Of a stretch of DNA of 64,000 nt, positions 26,914 to 35,462 are shown one piece after another. The notes under the pieces are model-generated. The model ran no database searches. It was given only the letters and a program-made list of their open reading frames with translations, and was not told where the DNA came from. The position numbers and the translations under genes were made by a program. Source of the stretch: Antarctobacter aquimaris (GTDB lineage: Bacteria; Pseudomonadota; Alphaproteobacteria; Rhodobacterales; Rhodobacteraceae); contig NZ_FXYF01000007.1 in assembly GCF_900184945.1 (NCBI RefSeq), forward strand, positions 124,001 through 188,000, written 5' to 3'. Every line of letters begins with the position of its first letter. Within the stretch, counting starts at the first letter, position 1.

Positions 26914-27948
26914 ATGATCCGCCTTGCCCCCGTGCTGTCCCTGTTCCTGCTGTCCACCGCCGCCGCCGCCGATGTGACCTGCGCCGAGATGCAGGCCGCC
27001 CTGCGCGTGCCGCCGCCCGCCGTCGGCGCCTCCGAGGACCCGGACGGCCCGCTGGGCTGCACGCGCGCGGCGCTGGCGATGTTCGAGATCAACAAGACCG
27101 CGCTGGAACAGGCCGCGCCGCCCGAGGACCTGTCGGCGCTGCACGGCACCTGGCTGGGCGACCGGGTGTTGTCCTACCTGTCGGGGATCACCGTGCCGGG
27201 GCAGGAGCTGCTGGTCATCGGGCCGGGCCCCGAGGCGGACACGCTGCGGGTCACGCAATACTGGATGAAGGCGGCATCGCCCCGGATCAATGCGCCGCTC
27301 TGGTCCGAGGAGGGGCGTTATCTGGGCGTCACGGCCGAGGCGACGCTGGAGCGGCAGGCGGATGGCACGCTGTCCGTCGCGGGCTATGGCGACGAGATCG
27401 TCTACGGTGAGCGGCAGCTGGAGTTCGAGCGGTCGCATGACCTCTGGACCAAGACCGAACTGAACCATTTCGAACTGCCGCTGCAGATGCGCCTGCACGA
27501 GGATGTGCTGGTGCTGGTCGGCGAGTTGCGCAACCCGGTGACGCGGCTGCCCCGGGCCTATGCCCGCAGCTACACCCGCGTCGCGCCCGATGCGGCGGAG
27601 CTGGCGCTGGCGGTGGGGACGGCTTTTGCGTTGAGCCAGACACGCAATTTCGACTGCCTGGCGCACCAGGTCAGCGACGGGACCGGCCCGCTGTTCGAGG
27701 TCCTCGCGCCGGAGGGCAAGGCGGAGCTGGAGGCGCTGGTGCGGGAGTTGATCGGCATGGGGTCGCGGCGTATCGGGATCGCCGAGGAGCTGCGGGACGC
27801 CACGGACGACGCGGAGCGCACCCGGCTGAGAGACGAGATGACCGCCTGGGTCGAGCGCTATTCGGCGCTGACGCGCGAGGGGCCACAGGCCGCGCTGATG
27901 CAGCGGATCGCCGAGGGGTCGGGCGGATTGTGTCCGGATTTCTTCTGA
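26914..27948 (+). CDS. Secreted hypothetical protein (344 aa)
   Basis: Signal peptide [19 protein letters not shown] with cleavage after AAA, then a mature domain with few cysteines ([12 protein letters not shown] at its start, C-terminal GGLCPDFF). Segments such as [17 protein letters not shown] and [20 protein letters not shown] suggest a beta-rich lipocalin-like domain followed by a helical region (about 265-330, Glu/Arg-rich). I do not recognise a named family. AAAGGAG precedes the ATG. It is divergent from cobT and shares a 105-bp promoter region with it. Confidence 0.75.
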   Translation: MIRLAPVLSLFLLSTAAAADVTCAEMQAALRVPPPAVGASEDPDGPLGCTRAALAMFEINKTALEQAAPPEDLSALHGTWLGDRVLSYLSGITVPGQELLVIGPGPEADTLRVTQYWMKAASPRINAPLWSEEGRYLGVTAEATLERQADGTLSVAGYGDEIVYGERQLEFERSHDLWTKTELNHFELPLQMRLHEDVLVLVGELRNPVTRLPRAYARSYTRVAPDAAELALAVGTAFALSQTRNFDCLAHQVSDGTGPLFEVLAPEGKAELEALVRELIGMGSRRIGIAEELRDATDDAERTRLRDEMTAWVERYSALTREGPQAALMQRIAEGSGGLCPDFF

Positions 27949-28264
27949 CCGGGCGGCGCTTCGGGCGATCGCAGGGGCGGATGGCCAGGCGCGCGGCGCG
28001 AGCGCGGGCTTTCGCCGACCGCGCCGGTCTAGCGGGTCATGCTCCATCTCGGCCGAGTAGCGGCCAGGGCAGGCGGCAAGACCTGCGTGCGGTTGTGTGG
28101 GCCATTCGTCATGGCAAGCAGGGGAACGGGCAGCGCCCGCAGTCCGGCGAACAAGACCGGACTTGCTTTCGCACCGCCCATGGCGTGAATTTTACACGGG
28201 AAATTGCGTCGAAGAAGAAGGCGTTCTGAAAACTTTTAGCGACCGTGACCCGGTGGCGGCAAGG
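27949..28264. other. 316-bp gap between convergent genes, with hairpin 28141-28163
   Basis: The only structure I see is a hairpin with 7-bp arms AGTCCGG / CCGGACT and a 9-nt loop at 28141-28163. It lies between two convergent secreted-protein genes and could terminate either. The stretch 28170-28250 is less GC-rich. No coding sequence is evident. Confidence 0.45.
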
Positions 28265-28684
28265 TCACGAGCCGAGCGCCAGCCGCCGCATCACCAGCCG
28301 GTCACAGGCGTCCAGCTGCCGGCCCAGCAGGGTGGCGGCATGGCGGGCGCGGCGCGGGTCGGTGCCAAAGCGCGCGGTGGTCAGCAGGTGGATGGTGGCC
28401 TGTTTCTCGGTCAGGCGGAAATTCAGCAGCGCGCCCTCCAGCGCCGGGCCATCGCTGCCGTCACGGGTCAGCGCGTCCAGCATGGCGGCAAAGAGATCGC
28501 GCCGCAGTCGCGCCGCGACCTCGGTGTCGTCCTGCATCAGCCAGGCGTGTTCCAGCACGGCAGAGTAGCGGCCGTGGCAGGCGGCCAGGGTCAGCGCCTC
28601 ATCCGTCGGCTGGGGTGCGTCCGCGACACCCGGGCAGGCGGCCCACGACAGGATCAGCACAAGGAGTGTTCGCAAAGCGTTCAT
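28265..28684 (-). CDS. Secreted hypothetical protein (139 aa)
   Basis: Signal peptide (MNALRTLLVLILSWAACPGVA) and a helical mature part with two cysteines (LAACHGRYSAVLEHAWL, QLDACDRLVMRRLAL) that could form a disulfide. No recognised domain. It lies downstream of the VOC gene on the same strand with a 57-bp gap, so it may be the last gene of the cobS-VOC transcript. The ribosome site is weak. Confidence 0.65.
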   Translation of the reverse strand: MNALRTLLVLILSWAACPGVADAPQPTDEALTLAACHGRYSAVLEHAWLMQDDTEVAARLRRDLFAAMLDALTRDGSDGPALEGALLNFRLTEKQATIHLLTTARFGTDPRRARHAATLLGRQLDACDRLVMRRLALGS

Positions 28685-28741
28685 GAGGCGAACGGTACGC
28701 CCGATTGGTTAACGGGCTGTTGGGGCTGCGCGCGCTGTCCC

Positions 28742-29143
28742 CTACAGCGTCCAGTCCGCCTGTTGCAGGACGACACGGTAGCCGTCCGGATCGGCAAAGG
28801 TGACGCCGTTGCGATCCCAGTAGGGATTGTGCGCCGCGACAGGATCATGCCCCGCCGCGCGCATCCGGCCGACAGCGGCCTGCCACGCGGCCCGGTCGGG
28901 CAGGTAGAGCACCAGGAGATGCTCAGGCGAGGGGGCGCCGCCTGCGGGGCGGCCGGTTTCGCGGGTGAATTCGAGGTGCCAAGGTGCGCGGGGATGACCC
29001 AGCATGACACCGTCAAAGCCGTCGTGATCCCGAAAACGGCCCAGGAGGTCGAATCCCAGGCCGTCACGGTAGAAGGTCACAAGTGCGTCGATGTCATCGG
29101 TCGGACGCGCAACCCGTAGGACGGGCGCTGCTTGCCGGGTCAC
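28742..29143 (-). CDS. VOC/glyoxalase-family protein
   Basis: 133 residues with two beta-alpha-beta-beta-beta halves typical of the vicinal oxygen chelate superfamily: [50 protein letters not shown] (His and Glu as likely metal ligands), then [13 protein letters not shown] and [17 protein letters not shown]. Members include glyoxalases, dioxygenases and antibiotic-binding proteins; the substrate is not predictable. The start is GTG, overlapping the cobS stop as GTGA (29140-29143), so translation is coupled to cobS. Confidence 0.85.
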   Translation of the reverse strand: MTRQAAPVLRVARPTDDIDALVTFYRDGLGFDLLGRFRDHDGFDGVMLGHPRAPWHLEFTRETGRPAGGAPSPEHLLVLYLPDRAAWQAAVGRMRAAGHDPVAAHNPYWDRNGVTFADPDGYRVVLQQADWTL

Positions 29144-30126
29144 TTCATGCTGAGGCTGGCCGCGCTTTCGGGCAGTTCCTCGTCAAAGCAGCGCTGATAG
29201 AACTCGGCCACGGTCTGGCGCTCCAGCTCGTCGCACTTGTTGAGGAAGGACACGCGGAAGGCGTAACCGAGGTTGCGGAAGATCTCGGCGTTCTGCGCCC
29301 AGGCGATCACGGTGCGCGGCGACATCACGGTCGACAATTCGCCGTTCATGAAGGCGCGGCGGGTGAAATCGGCCACGGTCACCATCTGGCGGATGGTCTT
29401 GCGGCCCTTGTCGTTGTTGTAGTGCGGCGCCTTGGACAGGACGATCGCGGTCTCGGCGTCGATCGACAGGTAGTTCAGCGTCGCCACCAGCGACCAGCGG
29501 TCCATCTGGCCCTGGTTGATCTGCTGGGTGCCGTGGTAGAGGCCGGTCGTGTCGCCCAGGCCGACGGTGTTGGCGGTGGCGAAGATGCGGAAATACTTGT
29601 GCGGGGTGATGACCTGGTTCTGGTCCAGCAGCGTCAGCTTGCCGTCGGTTTCCAGCACGCGCTGGATCACGAACATCACGTCGGCGCGGCCGGCGTCGTA
29701 TTCGTCGAACACGATGGCGGTGGGGTTGCGCAATGCCCAGGGCAGGATGCCCTCCTGGAACATGGTCACCTGCTTGCCGTCGATCAGCTTGATCGCGTCC
29801 TTGCCGATCAGGTCGATCCGGCTGATGTGGCTGTCGAGGTTGACGCGCACGGCGGGCCAGTTCAGCCGGGCCGCGACCTGTTCGATATGCGTCGACTTGC
29901 CGGTGCCGTGGTAGCCCTGGATCATCACGCGGCGGTTGTTGCGGAAGCCCGCGAGGATCGCCAGCGTGGTGTCGGGGTCGAACTTGTAGGTCGAGTCGAT
30001 GTCCGGCACACGCTCGGTGCGGTCCGGAAAGCCGTGCACGATCATATCGGTGTCGATGCCAAAGACTTCACGGACGGAGATTTCCTCGGTCGGTTTCGCG
30101 TTGATATCGATCATGCCGTCGGCCAT
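29140..30126 (-). CDS. cobS: Aerobic cobaltochelatase subunit CobS
   Basis: AAA+ ATPase of the cobaltochelatase. 328 residues, family-typical. Visible: the N-terminal [13 protein letters not shown] segment, Walker [33 protein letters not shown], Walker [20 protein letters not shown] and sensor-type [19 protein letters not shown]. The C-terminus ends ESAASLSMK. The MoxR-like CobS ring works with CobT to drive cobalt insertion by CobN, which is not in this window. It is divergent from the ECF sigma gene. I see no cobalamin riboswitch upstream; only 92 bp separate the two starts. Confidence 0.97.
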   Translation of the reverse strand: MADGMIDINAKPTEEISVREVFGIDTDMIVHGFPDRTERVPDIDSTYKFDPDTTLAILAGFRNNRRVMIQGYHGTGKSTHIEQVAARLNWPAVRVNLDSHISRIDLIGKDAIKLIDGKQVTMFQEGILPWALRNPTAIVFDEYDAGRADVMFVIQRVLETDGKLTLLDQNQVITPHKYFRIFATANTVGLGDTTGLYHGTQQINQGQMDRWSLVATLNYLSIDAETAIVLSKAPHYNNDKGRKTIRQMVTVADFTRRAFMNGELSTVMSPRTVIAWAQNAEIFRNLGYAFRVSFLNKCDELERQTVAEFYQRCFDEELPESAASLSMK

Positions 30127-30218
30127 GGTGCCCGCGTCCTTCTGTCAAAGCTCGATTGCTTTGGCTTACGTGCAACATATCGCGGAGAGGGGCAAGGGGA
30201 AGTGGTGAGAGCGTCCGG

Positions 30219-30770
30219 ATGACCGCGCAGGAACAGATCGAGACATTGCTGGGCCGCGTCGCCAGTGGCGACCGCACGGCCTTTCGCAAGCTCTACGCGG
30301 CGACCTCGGCCCGGCTGTACGGCATCTCGCTGCGCATCCTGCGCGATGAGTCGCTGGCCGAAGAGGTGCTGGAAGAGGTCTATGTCGGGATCTGGGAGCG
30401 CGCCGGGCAGTACCGCACCGCGCAGGCCGCGCCGCTGACCTGGCTGGTGACGATCACCCGCGATGCCGCCATCGCCCGGCTGAGCGCCGAGCGCGCCGCC
30501 GGCAAGGCGGCCGGCCCGCTGGAGATCACCGAGCGCCTGTATGCGCCGCGACCCGGCCCGGAAAGCCTGGCACAGTTGCGCGAGGAGGCCCGCGTGCTGG
30601 AGACCTGCCTGCGCGAGCTGCCGCCGGGGCGGGCGGACATGCTGCGGCAGGCCTATCTCTACGGCGCCACCTATGCCGACCTGGCCGACAACGCCGGCGT
30701 CACCCAGGGCAGCCTGCGCGCCGCCCTGCGCGCCGACCTCATCCATCTGCGGGACTGCCTGAGCCGATGA
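30219..30770 (+). CDS. ECF-type RNA polymerase sigma factor
   Basis: 183 residues. The region 2 helices are visible (RTAFRKLYAATSARLYGISL, RILRDESLAEEVLEEVYVGI, with YVGIWERAGQYR for -10 recognition), followed by a linker and the region 4 helix-turn-helix (RELPPGRADMLRQAYLYG, YADLADNAGVTQGSLRAALR). Its stop overlaps the start of the next gene (ATGA), which encodes an RskA-like anti-sigma factor, so the pair is a standard ECF/anti-sigma unit. The ATG at 30219 is chosen because it begins the conserved fold. The stimulus is unknown. Confidence 0.93.
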   Translation: MTAQEQIETLLGRVASGDRTAFRKLYAATSARLYGISLRILRDESLAEEVLEEVYVGIWERAGQYRTAQAAPLTWLVTITRDAAIARLSAERAAGKAAGPLEITERLYAPRPGPESLAQLREEARVLETCLRELPPGRADMLRQAYLYGATYADLADNAGVTQGSLRAALRADLIHLRDCLSR

Positions 30771-31447
30771 AGAGGTCGCGCGACAGGGATCTGCCGGGCG
30801 GCTGGGAGGCGGGCGCGGCGGAATACGCGCTGGGCCTGATGCCCCGCGAGGAGATCGCCGGGTTCGAGGCGCGGCTGGCGGCGGAGCCGGACCTGCAACA
30901 GGACGTGGCCGCCTGGACCGAGTATTTCGCGTGCTTCGTCGACGCCATCGCCGAAGAGACCCCGCCGCCGCAGGTCTTGCGGCGGATCGAGGCGCGGGTG
31001 TTCGGCCCGGTCGAAAAGACCTCGGTGATCAAGCAGGTGTTGCCCTACTTCGTGGGTGCGGTGGCGGGCGCGGCGATCGCCTGGCTGGTCTTTGCCACCG
31101 GGCTGCTGGACCCGGCGCAGCCCGTGCTGGGCGCCGACCTGGTTGCGGCGGCGGGCGACCTGGCGCTGACCGCCGCGCTCAACCCGGAGACCGGGGTGCT
31201 GGTGGTCGCGCGGACCGCGGGAGAGGTCGGTGAGGGGCGCGTGCTGGAGCTCTGGCTGTCGCCCGAGACGGGCGCGGCGGTGTCGCTGGCGCTGTTGCGG
31301 ACCGAGGAGACGCTGGTGGCGCTGCCGCCGGCGCTGTCGGACGGGCTGGAGGGCGCCCGGCTGCTGGTCACCGAGGAACCGGCGGGCGGCGCGCCGGATG
31401 GCATGCCGGGGGCGGTGCGGGCCGAGGGGCGGCTAGTCGCGCGCTGA
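30767..31447 (+). CDS. Membrane anti-sigma factor (RskA/anti-sigma-K type)
   Basis: 226 residues. Cytosolic N-terminal zinc-less anti-sigma domain (GWEAGAAEYALGLMPREEIA, FEARLAAEPDLQQDVAAWTE), one transmembrane helix (about 88-110), and a periplasmic RskA-type C-terminal domain (VARTAGEVGEGRVLELWLSP, VALPPALSDGLEGARLLVTE). The ATGA overlap with the sigma gene secures the pairing. It should hold the sigma factor inactive at the membrane until a signal causes release or proteolysis. Arg/Asp-rich start and normal length. Confidence 0.92.
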   Translation: MKRSRDRDLPGGWEAGAAEYALGLMPREEIAGFEARLAAEPDLQQDVAAWTEYFACFVDAIAEETPPPQVLRRIEARVFGPVEKTSVIKQVLPYFVGAVAGAAIAWLVFATGLLDPAQPVLGADLVAAAGDLALTAALNPETGVLVVARTAGEVGEGRVLELWLSPETGAAVSLALLRTEETLVALPPALSDGLEGARLLVTEEPAGGAPDGMPGAVRAEGRLVAR

Positions 31448-31550
31448 TGCGCCGGCCGAGTCCTTGCATGCGCGGCAATTTGGCCTCGCCCATCGGTGCG
31501 GTGCCCCGTATAAGGGCGCCGATTGCTGCCCGTTTCCAGAGGAGAGGTCC

Positions 31551-32333
31551 ATGACCGGAGAATTGTCCCCCATCGACAAGGCCAAGTTCGCCGCGGCGAA
31601 ACAGGCAGCCAGCCTGGTGGAGTCGGGCATGCGCGTGGGGCTCGGGACCGGGTCGACCGCGGCATGGCTGGTGCGCTGCCTGGGCGAGATGGTGCGTGAA
31701 GAGGGGCTGCGCTTTCGCGGCGTGCCGACCTCGACCCGCACCGCGGAACTGGCGCGGGATGTCGGCATCGAGGTGATCTCGCTCGACGAGGCGCGCTGGC
31801 TGGACATCACCATCGACGGCGCGGACGAGTTCGACGGCGACCTGAACCTGATCAAGGGCGGCGGCGGCGCGCTGTTGCAGGAAAAGATCGTGGCGACGGC
31901 GAGCGACCAGATGGTGGTGATCGCCGATGCCGCCAAGGAGGTCGAGCGGCTGGGCGCCTTTCCGCTGCCGGTGGAGGTCATCCCGTTCGGCTGGCAGACC
32001 ACGCAGGCGCTGCTGGAAGAGACGCTGGTGTCCATGGATGTCATGGGCCGGCAGGCGACCCTGCGGATGAACGGCGACAAGCCGTTCCATACCGACGAGG
32101 GCAATCACATCCTGGACCTGCACCTGGGCCGGATCGGCAACGCGCGGCAGCTGGCCATGGTGCTGAACCAGATCCCCGGCGTCGTGGAGAACGGGCTGTT
32201 CATCGACATCTGCGACAAGGTGGTGATCGGCCACGGCGACGGGCGGGTCGAGACGCGCGACATCAACGAGGGCACGGTCAGCGAGGCGCGGCTGGACTTT
32301 GTCGAGGAAGAGAACATCTTTCGCGACGTCTGA
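31551..32333 (+). CDS. rpiA: Ribose-5-phosphate isomerase A
   Basis: Interconverts ribose-5-phosphate and ribulose-5-phosphate in the pentose phosphate pathway. 260 residues. Visible: VGLGTGSTAAWLVRCL (phosphate loop), VPTSTRTAELA, DITIDGADEFDGDLNLIKGGGGALLQEK (catalytic Asp/Glu/Lys region), and VVIADAAKEVERLG where many relatives have Asp-Ser-Lys. The ATG at 31551 has GGAGAGG just upstream. A remarkable block of five palindromes follows its stop. Confidence 0.96.
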   Translation: MTGELSPIDKAKFAAAKQAASLVESGMRVGLGTGSTAAWLVRCLGEMVREEGLRFRGVPTSTRTAELARDVGIEVISLDEARWLDITIDGADEFDGDLNLIKGGGGALLQEKIVATASDQMVVIADAAKEVERLGAFPLPVEVIPFGWQTTQALLEETLVSMDVMGRQATLRMNGDKPFHTDEGNHILDLHLGRIGNARQLAMVLNQIPGVVENGLFIDICDKVVIGHGDGRVETRDINEGTVSEARLDFVEEENIFRDV

Positions 32334-32344
32334 GGCCGGGCGGA

Positions 32345-32459
32345 CAAGGCTTTTCGAAAAGCCTTGGTCAAGGGCTTTGCAAAGCCCTTGAAAAGCGGCT
32401 TTCAAGCCGCTTCGAAGCGATTTTGAAATCGCTTTCAAAGGCCTTTCGAAAGGCCTTTG
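32345..32459. repeat. Run of five palindromes between rpiA and sulP
   Basis: Five consecutive inverted repeats fill the gap. (1) 32345-32366, perfect 22 bp, half-site CAAGGCTTTTC. (2) 32368-32391, perfect 24 bp, half-site TCAAGGGCTTTG. (3) 32393-32412, arms AAGCGGCTT / AAGCCGCTT around TC. (4) 32415-32434, arms AAGCGATTT / AAATCGCTT around TG. (5) 32436-32459, perfect 24 bp, half-site CAAAGGCCTTTC. Spacers are only 1-2 bp. All follow the pattern AAG(S)N..TTT/AAA..N(S)CTT with different cores. rpiA and sulP are convergent here, so a bidirectional terminator is the simplest role. Confidence 0.85.
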
Positions 32460-32467
32460 CCCCCGGC

Positions 32468-33730
32468 TCAGCGGTCGCGCGGATCCCAGTCGGCGGGCGG
32501 CACGTCACGCCGGGCGAGCCGGAGCGCAAGCCCCAGCGCCACGCCCACCGCGATGGCGACCGTCAGGTCCGCCACCACGGTCAGCCCCATGGTCAGCAGC
32601 AGCAGAAACACGTCCGAGCGCCGTGCGGCCAGGTAGCCGCGCCATTTGTGCGGTTCGCTCATGTTCCAGGCGGTCAGGATCAGCAGTCCGGCCAGCGCCG
32701 GCATCGCCATCTGCCCGGCCAGCGGCGCCGCCACCTGCATCACCACCAGGATGGTCGCGGCATGGACCAGCCCGGCGACCGGCGTGCGCCCGCCGGCGCG
32801 GATGTTGGTTGCCGTGCGGGCGATGGCGCCGGTCACCGGCAGCCCGCCGAACAGCGCCGAGCCGAGGTTGGCCGCGCCCTGTGCCAGCATCTCGGCGTTG
32901 GGGCGGTGGCGGTCGCCGGTCATCCGGTCGGCCACCATGGCCGAGAGCAGGGATTCGACCCCCGCCAGGAAGGCGATCACCACGGCCGAGGGCAGCAGTT
33001 CGGTCAGCCTTTGCAGCGTCACGGCGGGCAGGGCGGGGGCCGGCAGACCCGCGGGCAACGCGCCAAAGCGCGACTGGATGGTGTCCACCGGCAGCGCCAT
33101 CAGTGCCGCCGCCGCCGAGGTCGCGCCCACCGCCAGGATCAGCCCGGGAAAGCGCGGCAGGGCGCGGCGCAGCACGACGATGAGGACCATGGTGGCCAGC
33201 CCGGTCCCGAGCGCAGACAGGTTCAGCGTCTCGCGCGCCTGCCAGAGCGCTGCGAGCTTGGGCAGCACGTCGGCAGGCACCTCGGCCATGGTGAGGCCGA
33301 AGAGATCCTTCAACTGGCTCGTGGCGATGATCACCGCGATGCCGATGGTAAAGCCGTTGATCACCGGTTCGGGCACCAGCCCGATCAGCCGCCCGGCTTT
33401 CAGCGCCCCGGCGATCAGCAGCAGGACGCCCGCCATCAGCGTGGCGATCACCAGCCCGTCGTAGCCATGCGCGGCGATGGTGCCGAAGACCACGACGATG
33501 AAGGCGCCGGTCGGCCCGCCGATCTGCACCCGGCTGCCGCCGAGCAGCGACACGAGAAAGCCGCCGACGATCGCCGTGGTCACCCCGGCGGCCGGCGGTG
33601 CGCCCGAGGCGATGGCAATGGCGAGGCTGAGCGGCAGCGCGACCATGGCCACCGTCACCCCGGCCAGCGCATCGCGCAGCAGGCCGGGGCGGGTGGTGTC
33701 GGGCAGGGTGGTCAGCAACATCGGGCGCAT
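32468..33730 (-). CDS. SulP-family anion permease without STAS domain
   Basis: 420 residues with ten or more membrane helices. SulP hallmarks: ALAGVTVAMVALPLSLAIAI, SGAPPAAGVTTAIVGGFLVS, QIGGPTGAFIVVVFGTI, FLAGVESLLSAMVADRMTGD with NAEMLAQGAANLGSALFGGL, and TGAIARTATNIRAGGRTPVA. It should move sulfate, bicarbonate or another anion. It stops directly after the last helix (LRLARRDVPPADWDPRDR), so the usual cytosolic STAS domain is absent. The start is uncertain between 33730 and 33721 because neither has a strong ribosome site. Confidence 0.9.
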   Translation of the reverse strand: MRPMLLTTLPDTTRPGLLRDALAGVTVAMVALPLSLAIAIASGAPPAAGVTTAIVGGFLVSLLGGSRVQIGGPTGAFIVVVFGTIAAHGYDGLVIATLMAGVLLLIAGALKAGRLIGLVPEPVINGFTIGIAVIIATSQLKDLFGLTMAEVPADVLPKLAALWQARETLNLSALGTGLATMVLIVVLRRALPRFPGLILAVGATSAAAALMALPVDTIQSRFGALPAGLPAPALPAVTLQRLTELLPSAVVIAFLAGVESLLSAMVADRMTGDRHRPNAEMLAQGAANLGSALFGGLPVTGAIARTATNIRAGGRTPVAGLVHAATILVVMQVAAPLAGQMAMPALAGLLILTAWNMSEPHKWRGYLAARRSDVFLLLLTMGLTVVADLTVAIAVGVALGLALRLARRDVPPADWDPRDR

Positions 33731-33813
33731 GGGGCAAGTGCTAAGCCGCCGGACCAGGTGCGGCAAGAACCATGCCGCCGCACCTCGTCGGGACGATCCG
33801 TTTCTTTCCGGTC

Positions 33814-33853
33814 GGCTCCTCCGGAGGTATTTGCACAGAGAAGAAGCCGCAGG
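33814..33853 (+). repeat. Dispersed intergenic repeat, copy B
   Basis: GGCTCCTCCGGAGGTATTTG followed by CACAGAGAAGAAGCCGC. It matches copy A (1341-1380) and copy C (41844-41880). It sits in the divergent gap between sulP and gor, 80-120 bp upstream of gor. Confidence 0.7.
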
Positions 33854-33932
33854 GCGGCACGGTGGTCCGGTGGCTCTGGCCATCGCCCTCCCCATGTGAA
33901 ATATCTCGGACCGAGCCAGGAGGGAGCGGTGC

Positions 33933-35402
33933 ATGAGCGGTTTCGACTATGATCTCTTCGTGATCGGCGGCGGGTCCGGCGGGGTTCGGGCGGCGCGCGT
34001 GGCGGCGGGCGAGACCGGGGCGAAGGTGGCCTTGGCCGAGATGGACCGCTACGGCGGCACCTGCGTGATCCGCGGCTGCGTGCCGAAGAAGCTGATGGTC
34101 TTTGCCTCCGAATATGCCGGCATGCCGGCCGAGGCGCGCGCCTATGGCTGGGACATTGCCGATGGCGCGTTCGACTGGAGCGCGTTCCGCGGCAGGCTGC
34201 ACGCCGAGCTGGACCGGCTGGAAGGCGTCTACCGCCGGTTGCTGACCGGCTCCGGGGTCGAGACCTTCGACGCCCGCGCGCGGCTGCGCGACGCGCACAC
34301 CGTCGAGCTGTCGACCGGCGAGGTGAAGACCGCCAAGCACATTCTGATCGCCACCGGCGGGCGCCCGGTGCGGCCGGACATGCCGAACGCGCGGCTGGGG
34401 ATGGTGTCGGACGACCTGTTCCACATGGAGACCCTGCCGAAGTCGATCCTGATCATCGGCGGCGGCTACATCGCCTGCGAGTTCGCCTGCATCCTGCACG
34501 GGCTGGGGGTCGAGGTGACGCAGTATTACCGTGGCGCGCAGATTCTGCGCGGCTTTGACGAGGAGGCGCGCGGGCTGATCGCCGACGCCATGAAGGAGCG
34601 CGGCATCGACCTGCACACCGGCACCAACATCGTCGAGATGCGTCGCGCCGCAGGCGCGCATCCCGAGGACGGGGCCGGCAGCCCCGAGGCCGAGGGCATG
34701 GGCACCGTGCCGGTGGAGGCCAGCCAGTTCGGCGCCCACCCCGAGGACGCGCCCGGCGCCGGGCCGCTGCGGGTCAAGGCGACCAACGGCAAGGTCCGCG
34801 ATTTCGACGCGGTGCTGTTTGCCACCGGGCGCCGGCCCAACACCGCCGACATGGGGCTGGAGGACCTGGGCCTCACCCTGACGCGCGGCGGCGCGGTCGA
34901 GGTGGACGCCTACAGCCAGACCAAGGTGCCCTCGGTCTATGCCATCGGCGACGTGACCGACCGGGTGAACCTGACGCCGGTGGCGATCCGCGAGGGCATG
35001 GCCTTTGTCGAGACGGTGTTTCGCGGCAACCCGACGCCGGTGGACCACGAGCTGATCCCCAGCGCGGTCTTCACCCAGCCGGAAATGGGCACCGTGGGCC
35101 TGACCGAGGAGGCCGCGCGCGACCGCGAGGAGATCGACGTCTACTGCACCTCGTTCCGGCCGATGCGCACGGCCTTTGCCGAGCGGCCCGACCGGGTGCT
35201 GATGAAGCTCATCGTGTCCAAGGCGACGCGCAAGGTGCTGGGCTGTCATATCGTGGCCCCCGGCGCGGGAGAGATGATCCAGCTGGCCGGCATCGCGATC
35301 AAGATGGGCGCGACCAAGGAGGACTTTGACCGGACGGTGGCGGTGCATCCGACCATGTCCGAAGAGATCGTCACCATGCGCAATCCGGTGCGAAGCGCTT
35401 GA
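33933..35402 (+). CDS. gor: Glutathione-disulfide reductase with a ~39-residue insertion
   Basis: FAD/NADPH enzyme regenerating reduced glutathione. 489 residues. FAD motif IGGGSGG (11-17), redox disulfide Cys44/Cys49 in GGTCVIRGCVPKK, NADPH motif IIGGGYIACEFA (about 174-185), second FAD motif VYAIGDVTDRV, and the dimer-interface active site VAVHPTMSEE with His and Glu. Residues about 239-277 form an extra Gly/Pro/Glu-rich segment inside the NAD domain, holding two GAHPED repeats, that I do not recall in relatives. The frame stays open through it. An intergenic repeat lies in the leader. Confidence 0.95.
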   Translation: MSGFDYDLFVIGGGSGGVRAARVAAGETGAKVALAEMDRYGGTCVIRGCVPKKLMVFASEYAGMPAEARAYGWDIADGAFDWSAFRGRLHAELDRLEGVYRRLLTGSGVETFDARARLRDAHTVELSTGEVKTAKHILIATGGRPVRPDMPNARLGMVSDDLFHMETLPKSILIIGGGYIACEFACILHGLGVEVTQYYRGAQILRGFDEEARGLIADAMKERGIDLHTGTNIVEMRRAAGAHPEDGAGSPEAEGMGTVPVEASQFGAHPEDAPGAGPLRVKATNGKVRDFDAVLFATGRRPNTADMGLEDLGLTLTRGGAVEVDAYSQTKVPSVYAIGDVTDRVNLTPVAIREGMAFVETVFRGNPTPVDHELIPSAVFTQPEMGTVGLTEEAARDREEIDVYCTSFRPMRTAFAERPDRVLMKLIVSKATRKVLGCHIVAPGAGEMIQLAGIAIKMGATKEDFDRTVAVHPTMSEEIVTMRNPVRSA

Positions 35403-35462
35403 ATTCGCGGATCGGGCGCACAGGTATGAAACCAATACGAGAGACCAGGAAGGACGAAGTTC

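Noticed and set aside
30127-30218. Cobalamin riboswitch upstream of cobS
   Set aside because: The gap is only 91 bp and no B12-box-like sequence is visible.
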